From Rotaria sordida (Eukaryota > Rotifera > Eurotatoria > Philodinida > Philodinidae), in contig CAJNOL010000048.1 in the NCBI GenBank assembly GCA_905250125.1, forward strand, positions 268,080 through 332,079: a stretch of 64,000 bases of DNA, read 5' to 3'. Positions within the stretch are counted from its first letter, which is position 1. Each line of letters opens with the position of its first letter. Below, piece after piece: positions 13,572 through 26,168 of this stretch. Below the pieces are notes generated by a model. The model made no database searches, had not been told where the DNA came from, and worked only from the letters and a program-made list of their open reading frames with translations. A program made the translations under genes and the position numbers.

Positions 13572-14384
13572 ATGTCACAAGAGGTATTTTGTATATTTGT
13601 TGATTTTGTTTTTTTCTTTCATTGTCAAATTTTTATAGTCAATAGCCGATGAACAAGAAGAGATGATAGGGGAACAATATCCTCCATTATTATCAACTAA
13701 TGATGATTTCAAAGAATTATGTGATTTACTTGATGAAGAAAGGTATAAAATGCGTCAATTAGCTGAACAATGGAAACATTATGGTACGAGTACAATACAT
13801 AAACTTTCATCTCACATAGTTGACTATCAAGAAAAATTAAATGACCTCGAACAACGACAAACATCACTATTAAAAGAAAATGAATCTCTTCAATCTCTCG
13901 TTGATCAATTAATGTTAACAACAATAAATAATAATACTCAATTAGCACATGTAATTAAAAAACCAAAACGTTCCTGTTTTTTTTTTAATATTTTTAAAAA
14001 ATTTTAGAAAAAATCTCAACAAAATGTTTCTACACAAACATCTATTGAGAAACAAGAATCTTTACTTAATATACCTGCAGACGATGCACTTCAACGGCAA
14101 ATCTCACTGCAAAATATGTTTGATGCTATTAAAGTAAAACAATTTACAATTTTCTTAATCATAATAATCTTTTTTTTTATATTTAAAGACTGCTGAAATT
14201 TATGAATCTATTGGAGATATGACTGGAGAAGATACATCAGAAAAAATTATTCTAAAACAATTCTGTAATGTACGTCAAATTTCAATGAATCATCTTCGAA
14301 AAAAAAACAACTGATTTTTATTTTTAGGTTATTTGGAAATATCTCCAAGAACGTTCAAAATCAAAGAGTAGCTGTTTATTATAA
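13572..14384 (+). CDS. CCDC85-like coiled-coil protein
   Basis: Five exons (13572-13583, 13639-13950, 14008-14133, 14189-14269, 14328-14384) give about 195 aa. The start exon encodes only MSQE. The core DDFKELCDLLDEERYK then LAEQWKHYGTS and DLEQRQTSLLKENESL match the paired coiled coil of the CCDC85/DIPA family, where the segment reads as a Leu-rich 'CxFLDxxRxKxxxLAxEWQxFG' block. The C-terminal KQFCNVIWKYL corresponds to the conserved family block around CNVVWRKL. Family members act at adherens junctions and as transcriptional cofactors; that role here is inferred. It lies 203 bp downstream of the Kelch gene on the same strand and ends 58 bp before a convergent ORF. Confidence 0.8.
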
Positions 14385-14441
14385 TTAATTAATGTACATC
14401 TGATTTTTGTTTTGTAGTCAGATAACACATGAATTTTATTG

Positions 14442-14912
14442 TCATATATTTGTTTCAATTAACAATACTAATAATAATAATAAATTAATAAACTTAAATG
14501 TAAAATAAGATGATGAAGACTTAACAGTATCGTACTTTATTTCCAATGTTGTTGTTGTTGTTGTTGATTTCGTAGATGTTGTTAATGGTTCACTAATTTC
14601 AATATCATCATCTTCATTATAATCATCATCATCATCATCAACAAAATCATTCATTTCATTTGCTTTTCTCATATTATTTTTTAAATCATACATAACTTGC
14701 TCTGTTAATGGTAAATTTGGATAAGGACGAATGATTATGGTTGGAATAATTATGTTCATGGTAACATTCATCTCACATAGAATTAATCTAAAACTAATAG
14801 TTATCAGTTTAAAAATAATAAAATATAAATTCATTACTTCACAAAAAATATAAGTTTGCATAAATAAATTACTGGAACAAATTTCATTGTTATTTGTTTG
14901 ACAATATTTCAT
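14442..14912 (-). CDS. Unknown small protein with acidic/Thr-rich region and C-terminal hydrophobic tail
   Basis: An open 156-codon frame of unrecognised family. Visible features are several Cys in the N-terminal third (CQTNNNEICSS), a hydrophobic stretch at about residues 28-45, an acidic DDDDDDYNEDDD run at about 92-103, a poly-Thr/Ser segment, and a C-terminal hydrophobic tail (FINLLLLLVLLIETN) that could be a GPI-anchor signal or a membrane segment. Part of the N-terminal half might be intronic: a GT..AG pair (about 14787-14836) exists, but splicing it leads to an early stop. The true start may lie in an upstream exon. Low to moderate confidence that it is a gene. Confidence 0.4.
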   Translation of the reverse strand: MKYCQTNNNEICSSNLFMQTYIFCEVMNLYFIIFKLITISFRLILCEMNVTMNIIIPTIIIRPYPNLPLTEQVMYDLKNNMRKANEMNDFVDDDDDDYNEDDDIEISEPLTTSTKSTTTTTTLEIKYDTVKSSSSYFTFKFINLLLLLVLLIETNI

Positions 14913-16530
14913 TATTGAACAAGATAAAAATCATTGTCAGCGTAAACAAGAGAACAGCATTTGTGCTTTATTATGAAAAAAACATGTATGAGTAGCTATT
15001 CATCCAGGAAGAGATTCTTGAATCAAATAAGCAGAATACAACATACTCCGATGGCTCAATTAGAGGGAATGACACGACATTTCTTTTTCTATTTTCTTTA
15101 TGCTCTTACGTTCTTTTTCTTTTCTATTTTTAGTCATTAGATGATTTAAAGATAGGCAGATGAGAAAGTATCGGTAGAGTTTCACTCATTAACATCTTTT
15201 TCTATTTTATACTCTGAAGTTATATTGTTTCTATGCTCATATTATAAACTCAATTGATTACAAAGCACTTTTTTTTTCACTTGTGCATTTTCATTTCCGG
15301 TTGTCTATAATGATTATTAGAAGAAAAAAATTAATCTAATAATTAACGCATTGGGATGCGACAGTGTATTGTGAAATTAGTCTTCATTTGGTCAAGAAAT
15401 CGATAACTAGTCAAATCATAATTAATTGCAATAAGGCAATTACTATTTTTGAGAATTTATTTATAAGAATATTTATACGAGAGAAAAAAAAAGGAAAAAT
15501 TAGAATTGAAGATTAATCGTCGTAAATGCTAAGCTACAGAAAGAATATAACGAAAAATAATCTGATTTGTTTGATAAGATTGTTTTCAGTTCATTCTTTT
15601 GATAATGACATCAAAAATTTAGATTGAAGGATAATTATTCAAGCTATAAAAATTATTCTGTCTGAAAATGTCAATCTTTTTCCTGTTGTATAAATGACAG
15701 CAGCCGATGACCTTTTTCTTTTTGTCCTTCACATCTTTTACATTAAATTCCGAGCGACAACAGAGAAAAAAGTTTTTGACAAGCAATCTTCAAATCATAA
15801 ATTTTATTTAGAATAACAAAGATTAACATAATCAATGTATATTAGATATTAGTAGTGATGCTAAAATAAAATCAACTATTGAATCGTCTAATTACAAAAG
15901 AAACTAAAGAAAAACAAAACAATTTAATTTACTTAATGTTAGTAAAAAATTCAAACCTATATGAAAAATAACGTTTGAAGCCATCAATAGAATTTATTTT
16001 TATTACCAATATCTAAAATTAAAACTCAATTTTACTTATAATATAAGAATAAATGAATTCTCTTGATAGTTTTGAATAAATACTAATTGCTTGGATTATT
16101 TGTTTATAATAATCATCAGAAAATTTAGTTGTATATTCATACTAATTAATCAATTCATAAATATATTTTTCAATAAACAACTTATTGAAAAACTTACATG
16201 AAGTTTTAACATATTTAATTACAACTAAAATTAATCATATTAATGAAATGATATATAGTTGGAATTGTATGAAAGTAGCCTCGAAAGACAAACTTAAGAA
16301 AATATGATCCTATTCATGTCATTCATTAAGTTGTTGTTTTATAAGAATGAAGTAACAGATTCAACAAACGGAATCATAAAATGGCATCGAAATGTTTGAA
16401 ATTTTATCGACAACATGAAAAAAAAAGAAAAAATTGTCTTTTGGCAATCCATGTTAAAATTTCATAGTAGCGATTAGAGAAAGATCAATATACTTTCAAT
16501 GCTTCAAGTATAGTAACTAATACAAAAATA
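14913..16530. other. No gene recognised; AT-rich spacer
   Basis: About 1.6 kb without a supportable coding region. It is AT-rich with many in-frame stops on both strands and no clear RNA gene. Confidence 0.6.
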
Positions 16531-16539
16531 AATTTTACG

Positions 16540-17310
16540 AGGAAACCATCTCAACTAGTTTTGAATTTTTGACTTCATCTTTTGGGTATAAGTAGATCTC
16601 AGGGAGACTAAGATAAGCTTGGAAATGTTAGTTTTTATGGGTCTTCATTGTCGAGATATGATCTAAGTAATGTCGTAAATAAAAAGAAATTTTTTTTTCA
16701 TTTTTGAAACGTACATTTTTTTTTTGTTATTTCAATAGGTCTAAATTAATATTTATGTAGCTAGCTTATTTGTTGTGGTAATTTTAAATTCATAGTTCTA
16801 CTAACACTAACAATATCAAATAATAATTGTATCGGACTTAGTGACTAGTGATATCATAACGAAAGAGTGACAAATAAAAACTAGAAGAACGATCATCCAT
16901 ACGTTTTGACTACATATTAGTCATTTCCTGATCAGAGAAACACTTGACGCACATATAATATATTATAATAGATGTTAAGTAGTACTCTCTGACAAGGGCA
17001 TGACAGATACACACATGATCAAAAAATATCAGCGATCCTTCTTCTATATTCTATTTGTCTCTCTTTTCATGAAATATCACAGATCACTGAATCTTATGCA
17101 ATTATAACTTGATATTCTAAGTGTTAGAAGAATCATGAATCTAAAATTACCACAACAAATAAATCATTATTCGAGCTGATTATATAATCACTAACTGAGA
17201 CTATATCTCGGAAATGAAGAGCTATAAGTACGAACACTTTTAGAGTTTTATTAGTCTCATTGAGATCTACTTCGAGTCAAAAGATAAAGTCAGAAGCTTG
17301 GAATAAATTA
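16540..17310. repeat. Large fold-back element, ~770 bp
   Basis: The left arm (about 16555-16810) and right arm (about 17115-17310) are inverted copies. Matching blocks are AGTAGATCTCAGGGAGACTA against the complement of TAGTCTCATTGAGATCTACT, GTCTTCATTGTCGAGATAT against the complement of ATATCTCGGAAATGAAG, and TTATTTGTTGTGGTAATTTT against the complement of AAAATTACCACAACAAATAA. The loop is about 300 bp without an ORF. Non-autonomous element by structure. Confidence 0.8.
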
Positions 17311-18880
17311 GTGTGATTCTCTCGTTAATTTTTGTGTCCATAAATATCTGTGTCTTCATGTGTTTTGTTTTTAATACGATCTGTTCTAAATAAATTTTGT
17401 CTAATGAATAACACATACTATTTAGTATTCGAGACTTTATGTTTTTTAACAAGTGCAGTTGTACATCATCAATAAGATTCTTTACTTGTCGGCCTGCATC
17501 TTTTCTCTGAATTTTTGTCTCAAAAAAAAAAATGAATCCAAAAATATTTCTGTAAATTAAATATTTTTAAGTGATGTTGAAGTTTATTCCCTTGAGAAAA
17601 AAAAATGCATCAGATTATTCTATTTAATTAAATTTGACATATTATGCTTAATATATTCTATAGATTCACTTCTATATGAAATTATTCTATGAAAATAACA
17701 ACAAAAAATTGTTTAAAATCATAATTTATCTGTTGTACATCAGTAAAAAAATAACAAAAACAGAGTAATTGTCGTATAGCGCATAAATATCCGTTATTAA
17801 TGATCATATTAAAGGCAAGTTTAGTTATTATACAGAATTCACGTATTGGATTTGCAAATGTACGAATGTTTTCATCTACTAATAGATAATTAGATAGACA
17901 AAAAAAAAACAATGATAAATCCTACTTTGGTTGAAAAGAAACATGCCGATTTATTCAAACGTCAAAACAATACAAATTATTATTTAGTTGAAGATAAAAG
18001 ATTCATTATATTTATTTTATCTAAAGAATTTATATTCATAAAAAGAAAAAAATGTTTTTTTTTACAAACAGTAAAGTTGAATAACAGGAAGAACCTTAAT
18101 GAACAAACTAACTTGAATCATGCATGTTTCCTATCTATTTTTTTTGGGAATGTGAATGTGAGTAGGAGAGAATGCAAAGAACGCACCCATACTCTCATTA
18201 TGTCTTAACAATTGCCTGATAGTGTCATCTTCGTTTCTGTAATCGACGGTTTATGTTTCTATTTTCTGCGCTAATGATTTCAAACATCAGGAACTACCAT
18301 AAAAACAGATTTCAACAATTTTAGGTTTTCACATTAGTAGGGTAAATAATAAAAAAAGCACAGAAATAAATAGTGAAAAGTGTCATAGTTTGGAAAAATA
18401 TGTTTTGATCAACAATTTAATGATATGTTTATTCAAATAGTAGGTTTTTGATTGTTATATAATGAGAAAAGTAAGACATGAGTTAGTACACGTATTTACC
18501 GACTGGTACTAATAAGGAAAAATTCTATTGGTTATTATTTTAGGTTTTTGTTCAAAAGTCAAATCTATTATTTACTTCCAGTGCTTGAACAAAAATTAAT
18601 ATAATTGGCATTACATGGTATTACTAACAAAAATAATTGATTATTCGCATTTGAATGTTTGATCTTGATCCATATGACAAAATGTATAACAGAAATAAGA
18701 ATAATATTAACTGTTTCAGGACGCAGTTACATTTAAGAGAACACAGGAAATTTTCGAAATTCTGATGAGATATATTTATTCATATTGATGTCAAAATATT
18801 TCTAAAAGTATTTCAGAGTATGATCATTTTAAGAGTGTAGGTGTAAGTCTTCTCTTCGATCACACCTATATTGACACTAG
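17311..18880. other. No gene recognised
   Basis: ORFs here are short, of low complexity and match nothing recognised. A weak head-to-head pair AGTGTAGGTGTAAG / GATCACACCTA at 18835-18870 resembles the decayed G/C palindromes elsewhere in the window. Confidence 0.5.
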
Positions 18881-18889
18881 AGTTGTAAC

Positions 18890-19445
18890 CGGTCGAGAAT
18901 TTTTGAACTGGTCCGACCTGGTCAGTTCAAAAAAATCTTTTAGACAGGCAAAAACTGAACAGTTTCTTGGATCATTATTAATCTATGAATGAGAATGGCT
19001 TCAAAAAAACATCTATTTTCCTTTTTGCACTCATATTTTTACAAGTCTCAAGAAAGAAATATCATGTTATGATCGTTTATATCTGTTAGGTTTCCCAAAG
19101 ATGAATGTATAATATTTCTAAATGTAGTGCTATAAAAAGTCACTTACTCATCGATTGATCGCTAAATACGATCAGCCTTTTCAGACAAATCTAAGATTTC
19201 TCTTCGAACGACGATCCAAACATCAATTTGATCTTTACCAAAATATATATGATATTAGTTTAGCTCAAGTAACACAATTTTAATTGTGTTTTAAAAAAAA
19301 ATGAAATATACTTCAATTAAAGAAATAAAACAGTTCGGACGAACAAAAGAAAATAAAACTGACAGTTCTTGAAACAACACTATGTAATTTGTTTTAATAA
19401 GAGCAAGTAAACTTGCTCTCAACAAGTTTTATTTTAGAAAAAAAT
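18890..19445 (+). repeat. Dispersed repeat copy 2 (intergenic)
   Basis: Homologous, in the same orientation, to 9190-9720 in the Kelch-gene intron. Its 5' part also carries ACCGGTC / GGTCCGACCTGGTCAG motifs that recur near 1410, 1700, 11940 and 35400. No ORF. Confidence 0.65.
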
Positions 19446-19871
19446 GACATATCTATAACAATATGGATAATCGTGTAACAGATTGAGGGTCTATATGATT
19501 CGAAACCGAACATATATATATATACATCGCCTCTCCTCAAGAAATTAAATAATTGATTCATATTCATACAAAAGATAAGATTCAATCAAATGATATATAA
19601 TTAGAAAGCTATATATATTTTCTCTATGTGTAGGCAAGATAAAACGTGTTTGCAATATATATTCGTTTATAAACAATATTTTTTCTCGTATTTTATTTTC
19701 TATTTCTTCCACTGTTGTTCTTTTGATAACAACAAACATAAAAAAATAAATTTTACTTTCTAAAATATGCACTCAACAATTGTTTTTTTCCTTTCTAATT
19801 AAAAACAAATTTCAATAATTATTATTACAATTGCTGTACACATTTAAAAAACAAAAAGGAAAGTAAATAGT

Positions 19872-21523
19872 TTATCCATTAATTGCATCTTTGCCTGGTG
19901 CAACATAAACTCCTGCACCCGATGGAACATCTGATGTGCCTGGTGTAAATCCATTGGCCTCATCATAACTAGGTAATAAGGGTGCACGCTCGCCTCCTGA
20001 TCCTCTTCTACAAGCTTCAAATTGACGATATAAATGTAACCATACACCATTATAAATACCCATACCTATTTCAATCATTACATATTTTAATAGATAAACA
20101 TAAAAAAAAAACAAAAATTTTTCAATTTACCAATAACTAAAAGAATAAAACCTCCAATTTGTAATGGATAAAATTTTTGCCATGACAATGCTAATGAAAT
20201 AGCCCATATAAGTAATGTTCGACCACTATCAAGTACCATACGAGTTGTTGATGATAACTCTTTTGTTACAGATATACCAGCAAAATTAAAAAATGCAATT
20301 GAAAGAATATTTCCTAAAGAAAGAACAAGTAATAAAATAAAATACATGAAAGTTTATTCTTACCAACTGTGGCAATAATAATTCTATAATTATCACCCAT
20401 TTGACAAAATGCTGATGGTATATCTTCAAGACGATAATCAGGACCAGTATTTGATGAACTCATATGAATAAAATGAAACTAATTAAAAAAAAAAAACAAA
20501 TTATATTCTAGAAAAAAAATTTTTTTTGTCAAATTTATTACCGGAATAATAAGAACACCAAGTGTACAAAAACCAAATATTCCTTCCCAACCAACAGCTT
20601 GTAATGGTGGAATATTATATTTACCAATAAAACGTTCTTCATATACGACCTAAATACAATAATATATAATAGATGTAATTTTTCTATTTTGTTTTTCTGT
20701 CATACTTGTAAACTGGTAAATACCATTGCCAGAAGTATGAGAATAATTCCTAGAAATTTTTGAGCACCTGTATGATTACCTTCTGATTCTTTATTAAACA
20801 AAAGATCTGATACACCAACAACAACTAAACCAGCTACAACAGTTATAATACCAATCCAATGAATAAGAGTTAATCGTCTTTTAAGAAATAGTATACTAAA
20901 AAAATTTTTTAAAAAATCTTTCATTTCAATTTATATATATATATATTTCTACCTGAATATAGCTGTAAAAACCATTACTGAACCTCTTAACATTTGAAAT
21001 GAACTAGCAGTCGTTAAATTTAATGCAAAATAAGATAAACATGTTGAAAGCATATCAAATATAGATGCTACCCAAAATATAAATGGATTAAATACTTGTT
21101 CACCTTCAAGTAAATGTATATCTTTCTTAATTTGTATTGGCCAATATTGAACAACCGTAGATGATGAATCGCCTTTATATGTCATTTGAGCAATACGATA
21201 ATGAGCTGTTGAGTACCAAATAAATTTAAATACCAATAAACATAGAAATTCACCTATAAACATGCCCAGAGCCTAAATAAAAAAGAAACCTATTAATTTT
21301 TGACAAAAAAAATTTTACTAACTTGAAGGAATGGATGCTCAAATTTTTTTGGTTCAGCTGTTCGATTACAAAAATGTGCGTCTTGTCTAAATAACATAAA
21401 TATGACATTATGAATGAAATAAATTAATAAATACCTATCAGCCCATTTTGTTGATAAAGTATTTATTGTTCCAGTTATTAACATAAGACCCGCAAGAAAC
21501 AATTGATACGGTGTAAAAGCCAT
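19872..21523 (-). CDS. SLC35F6: SLC35F6-like drug/metabolite-superfamily transporter
   Basis: Multi-pass membrane protein of the nucleotide-sugar-transporter-like (DMT/EamA) fold; mammalian SLC35F6 is lysosomal/mitochondrial. The start MAFTPYQLFLAGLMLITGTI and blocks TASSFQMLRGSVMVFTAIF, IAGLVVVG-like VVAGLVVVGVSDLLF, SIAFFNFAGISVTKELSS and TTRMVLDSGRTLLIWAISLA match the family along its full length. Seven or eight exons are separated by short introns; the product is about 400 aa with about 10 membrane segments. The cytosolic tail contains ERAPLL, an [DE]xxxLL acidic dileucine signal at the equivalent position to EQERLL in the mammalian protein, consistent with adaptor-dependent lysosomal sorting. 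Stop at 19872-19874. No break seen. Confidence 0.92.
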
Positions 21524-22520
21524 GATGATGATCTTAAAATATACTAGAAAAAAAATAAAATAAAATTTTTATTTCATTAATGACCATAAATGTTTGAATT
21601 CAACTTAGAATAAATAATAATATTTTGTTCTGATATCTGTTATCTTTACCTTACCATACTCACTTGTTACCTGCACTCTTTAAAAAAAAGGCAACTACAG
21701 TTAAAATGTCTTTGGACTTCTGGGTTATATACACAGATAATTATTCGTTTTTGTTTGATATGCATATTTAAACACATATATATAAAACAAAAGAAGACAT
21801 AAAGGCAATATCTGTGATATGGTTTGCACGATCATCTAGACAAATAACAATTATTTATAGATTATTGATTAATATGTAGAAATGATTAAAATTAAAGATA
21901 AAATAAAAATTTACCCTTTTATCAACACATTGTCAGCATTACCAACAATAAAATAAACATGACATCATAAAAAGAAAGATATAGAATAAAATAATATCGA
22001 TGCAACAGACGTGTGAAAAGAAAAATTTCACTGTTTGCAATATGTTATGTTTGTTTCGTTTTTGATGATATTGACTATGAGTTAACACAACATAAAATCT
22101 TTAAATGATTTCTTATTGAAAATCATAATTTTAATCCTTTACTTCCCACTGGCAACTGGAATTGTCATCTTTAGAAACATTGTGTGTAGAGAATTCCCTA
22201 AGCTACCAATTGAGAAGAAAAGATATTTTGCATCATTGCTCTATTTCCAAGAAATACGACTAACAAAAGAGAACACGATGAGAGCATAGGGACCTTTTGT
22301 TTTTAATCATTTGTTTTTACCGCAAGAACTATATATCTTGTTTGATGTGCGGTGAAATAAATATCGACGAAAGTTACTGTGGGTGTGGATGTTAGACAAG
22401 AAGGCATTTAAATAGCACCCACACCACCTTGGGCTATCTACATATACCGAAGTCCATTTAGTCAACAACTCACCACCAATTGGGTGAGTTCTGTTTTGAA
22501 AAAGATATTCTGAAGTCATT
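21524..22520. other. Upstream region of SLC35F6-like gene; no gene recognised
   Basis: About 1 kb with no supportable ORF. It includes a small head-to-head pair GTGGGTGTGG (22379) / CACCCACACCACC (22420), listed separately. Confidence 0.5.
22377..22434. repeat. Small G-rich/C-rich palindrome (TGTGGG-like)
   Basis: TGTGGGTGTGG is followed about 30 bp later by its near complement CACCCACACCACC. One TGTGGG-type unit points to one CCCACA-type unit, with the same polarity as the large palindromes at 57.5 and 63.8 kb. Confidence 0.55.
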
Positions 22521-22838
22521 TCCTGCTAGATTTTGACTTGGAGTATGACCAATCGATAGAAATAAGTTCTTCCTTTTCGATCTACATAAGCCCCAACTTT
22601 CTAGCCAGAGTTACAAGAGTTTTCTCGTGACTCTCGATTTCAGTAAACTAACCTTGGAAGACTTCAAAAGAACTAAAAACAGGAACAATTTATCGTGCTG
22701 AGTCGAACGGGGATGTTTCTTTTCAGTTTCAAAGCAACTTCAAAAACTTTCCCTTCACAGCATAATAACCAAAATTTTAAAAATCTTGAAAAAATGTTCT
22801 TCGGTCGCTTTGAAACTGAAAATAAATATTACCATTCA

Positions 22839-22855
22839 ACTCAATATGATGAATT
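22839..22855 (+). repeat. Target-site duplication, LINE 3' side
   Basis: ACTCAATATGATGAATT, identical to 28024-28040. It is followed at once by a run of T, which is the poly(A) tail of the minus-strand LINE. Confidence 0.9.
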
Positions 22856-23171
22856 TTTTTTTTCATTATGCAATAACTGCGATCCTAAGACTCTAACAGC
22901 ACCAGAAATGAGAAAAGAGAGAAAAAAAATAAAAATAAAAAAGTGAAATAAAAGGTACATAGAAGATACAAAAAGAAACAAAGATTCTACATGTAACAAT
23001 GCAGAGGAAACAAAAAATGATGATGAGAAAAACACATCCAAGATGAATACAGAGTACAAAGTAGAAAATAAACAAAAGAAAAAAGAATCGGACACACGTA
23101 CAGAACAGACTGCACATGAACAACATTTAAACAACAGTTAACACGGACAAAAAAAGACATAGATCACAGCT

Positions 23172-26160
23172 TTAACAAAAAGAATCAGGAAAGAGTTGAA
23201 GTAGCTCAATTTCAGACCTTTCATAATGTGGTATAGAAGAGTTAGAAGGAACCGACGAAAGCCAAGTTAAAACTTTTTCTAAAATTGATTTGTAAGGGAC
23301 GAATCTTTTAGATCTTCTCAACCCCATGATGGAGAACTCCTTACCCAACCAACTCTTCCTAAATTCAGCAAGGTTAGCTTTTTCAAAAATTAAATTACCA
23401 TCAATCGAATTAGATAACGCTCTGAGATACCTATTCCAATATATATAGAGCAATGATCTTCCAAGGATATTTCTTCAAGAATATATGAAAAAAAATTTTC
23501 ATTCCATTCGAGGCAACATAGAGTACGACGGAGGGAGGAGTAATAAAACCTAGAGAGGTCATCCTGTTGTTTTCGCGTAAATAGCGGATATACAGGATAT
23601 AACCAGGTGAATAATCGAAGGACATGTGAATAGAACAGTGCTTTACGAAGACTAGGAGATGAACAACCAAACAATTTAAACGATTTAATAAGTGCTATTC
23701 TCTTCCTGACTTTACATTCTGTATATTTTAGTAACTTCCCCCATCCAAGTCTAGATGATATGATATAGCCAAGATATTTGTACTCCTGTTTCCAATGAAT
23801 ACATTTATCATTCCCACTATCAAATGTAATGTTGAAGTCTGGGGATCCTATTGCACGAGCACTAAACATAGCTTCAGTTTTAGTTCTATTTAAGAGTTGA
23901 TCAGCTAAACAAGAATAATATTCGAGTGAATCAAGAAAAGATTTAATACGTTTTTCAAGATCAATACATTGATTAGTGTATCTTACTTCTAATTGTCCTG
24001 CAAGTATAGCTGCGACGTCGTCAGCAAAAAAAATGACTAGTACATTGAGAAAGAAATTGTACCATATCACAATGATAATTAACGAATAAAGTGGGAGTTA
24101 ACACACTACCCTGAGGACCCCTTTTCCAATTGAAAACCACCTGGATTTATCACTATCTATCTCAATAAAGCACCTTCTATCAAGAAGCCAAACTTCTATC
24201 CATCTTAAATAAGACGGAGGAATACCTAATCTCATTAGTTTGCCTACGCAGCCCTCATGCCATAATTGATCGAAGGGAGAACGAAAATCAATAAAGATGG
24301 TACATACAGGGGTACTATTTGCCATAAGACTATATATATCCTCCAGAAATAACAATAAACGAGTTTGGAGACGAAAACCATCTCTGAAACCCGGCTGATT
24401 ATCGGGTAATAAACCTCTTCTAGCTAAAACATTACGAAATCTAGAAAGAAATAACCTTTCACTAACTTTAAGAAAAGAGTCGATAAGAGAAATAGGACGA
24501 GTTAATGAAGGAGAACAGATAGACTCTGTTTTGGCTAATAAAACCATTCTAGTATCTTTCCATGCCTTAGGTAGAATAGCCGTTTGGAAAGAGTGATTAA
24601 ATAGTTTAAGAAATAAAGACCAATGACATTAATCCAGAAAATTAAACATGAAGTTTGATATGCCATGAGCATCAAGAGATTTCTTTTTACGTTTTGATTG
24701 CACTGTGAATACTAATTCATCTAATGTTACTTCAGGAATAGGTTCATCGACATTGTCATATTCAGTAGGTGGAAAATCAGTGTATGGATGAGGTTTCACT
24801 ATATTAGATTTTTTAAAAAAAATTTCATAAAAATCAGCAGCGACTTCGCACATTTCTTTAGTATCTTTAATAATATGTCCTGATGGTGCAATAAAAGCAT
24901 GTACAGTATAGGACGAAGGTTTAAGATATTTTTTACATTTGGACCAAAACAAGACAGTTGCAGGTGAAGAAGTGTTACGAAGATTAAGTGTTGAAGAAAG
25001 TTGAGAAGAAAAAACCTCTTAAGTTCACTTTTGGCTGCTCTCCTCAAGGAATATAACATATTCTTTAGTTCGATGTTTTTTGTTCTCATTTGGCGAAAAG
25101 AAAGAGCACGTATATAAGATAAAAACGATCTAAGTTCTACAGGAATGGATGGACGATATTTTTCTACGGGAAAAACAATTGTACATCGGACAGATAAAAG
25201 AAACAGAAGTCTGCTATAATCATTGTAAACAACATCAATATTATCAAGGTCCCACATTTCTTCCCAGAAAGAAATAGTATATTCTGTAAAGAGAGAGAAA
25301 ACTTTCCAATGAACATTTCTTCCTACTTTTTAATTTTTTAACTTTGTTGGAATAACAGATATGAGGGGTGTATGGTCACTGGCTGTATTACCACTATAAT
25401 TATGAATATCGATACTTAAACTAGCAGCTAAAGCATAATCAATTATTCTATTCGAACGCAAAGAAGTAAACAATTCAGTTGTAAATGGAGCAAGAAAATT
25501 AGTATCTGCTCACGTAAGGAAGATCTCTGCTTTTTTAGCATCTTGACCTATATCAACAGTAAAATCTCCAAACACAACACATTTCTTAGATAAAAAAGGA
25601 GACAAATCCTCCCATGTCCTAGATTTACTTTCAGATGCATATACTCCAACAATACGTAAGATTTCTTCACCTTTAATATCTAAAACACAAACATTAGATA
25701 ATTCACATTCTATACGCGTTACTTGAATATCTAATTTCATCAGGACTAAAACTCCACCATTTTTATTCTCTCCCTTTTGGTAAAAAATTCTAAAGTTATT
25801 GAAGATTTTCTCAAAGAAAGAAAGTTCAATATTGCCAGTTTCGAGAAGAATAAGAATATCGAAATTGAAAGAAGATGTAAGAAGAAGGACTTCTTGTCAT
25901 CTTAACTCAAGCCCCCCAACATTGAATGAAAGAACATGAAGCGAAGAATGAAAAGAAATGTCATCTAAAGGAGCATACTTCTGCCACAAAGAAAAACAAG
26001 AATCAAGAAATAGACTACTTTCCCACTCACTCAGAATCTCTAAGAAAAGATTAAAGTCAAATGAAGATAATGAAGCTTTAGCTTTAACTAAAAAATCACT
26101 ACGCCTACATAGTTTAGAAGAAGAAAAAAAAGGTTGAGCAACAGGCGACAGAGTCCTTAG
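23172..26160 (-). pseudogene. LINE ORF2: endonuclease + reverse transcriptase, broken
   Basis: The endonuclease starts with LHVLSFNVGGLELR (about 25930) and DILILLETGN, continues through VVFGDFTVDIG (about 25565) and ends with the catalytic SDHTPLIS (about 25365). The reverse transcriptase shows ILPKAWKDTRMVLLAK, RPISLIDSFLKVSERL, NQPGFRDGF (24400s), CTIFIDFRSPFDQLWHEG (24270s), the PQGSVLTPTLF block (about 24110, in a shifted frame), FFADDVAAI (about 24025) and KYLGYIISS. Breaks seen are a stop in the endonuclease near 25912, a stop near 25508, a stop near 24630, frameshifts on both sides of the PQGS block (about 24115 and 24035) and one near 23430. The core catalytic Asp pair of ADD is preserved. 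Confidence 0.88.
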
Positions 26161-26168
26161 CTTGTAAA

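Noticed and set aside
22841..23134. Phe/Cys-rich ORFs on the minus strand
   Set aside because: They lie in the A-rich 3' UTR of the LINE; no homology to an ORF2 C-terminus.
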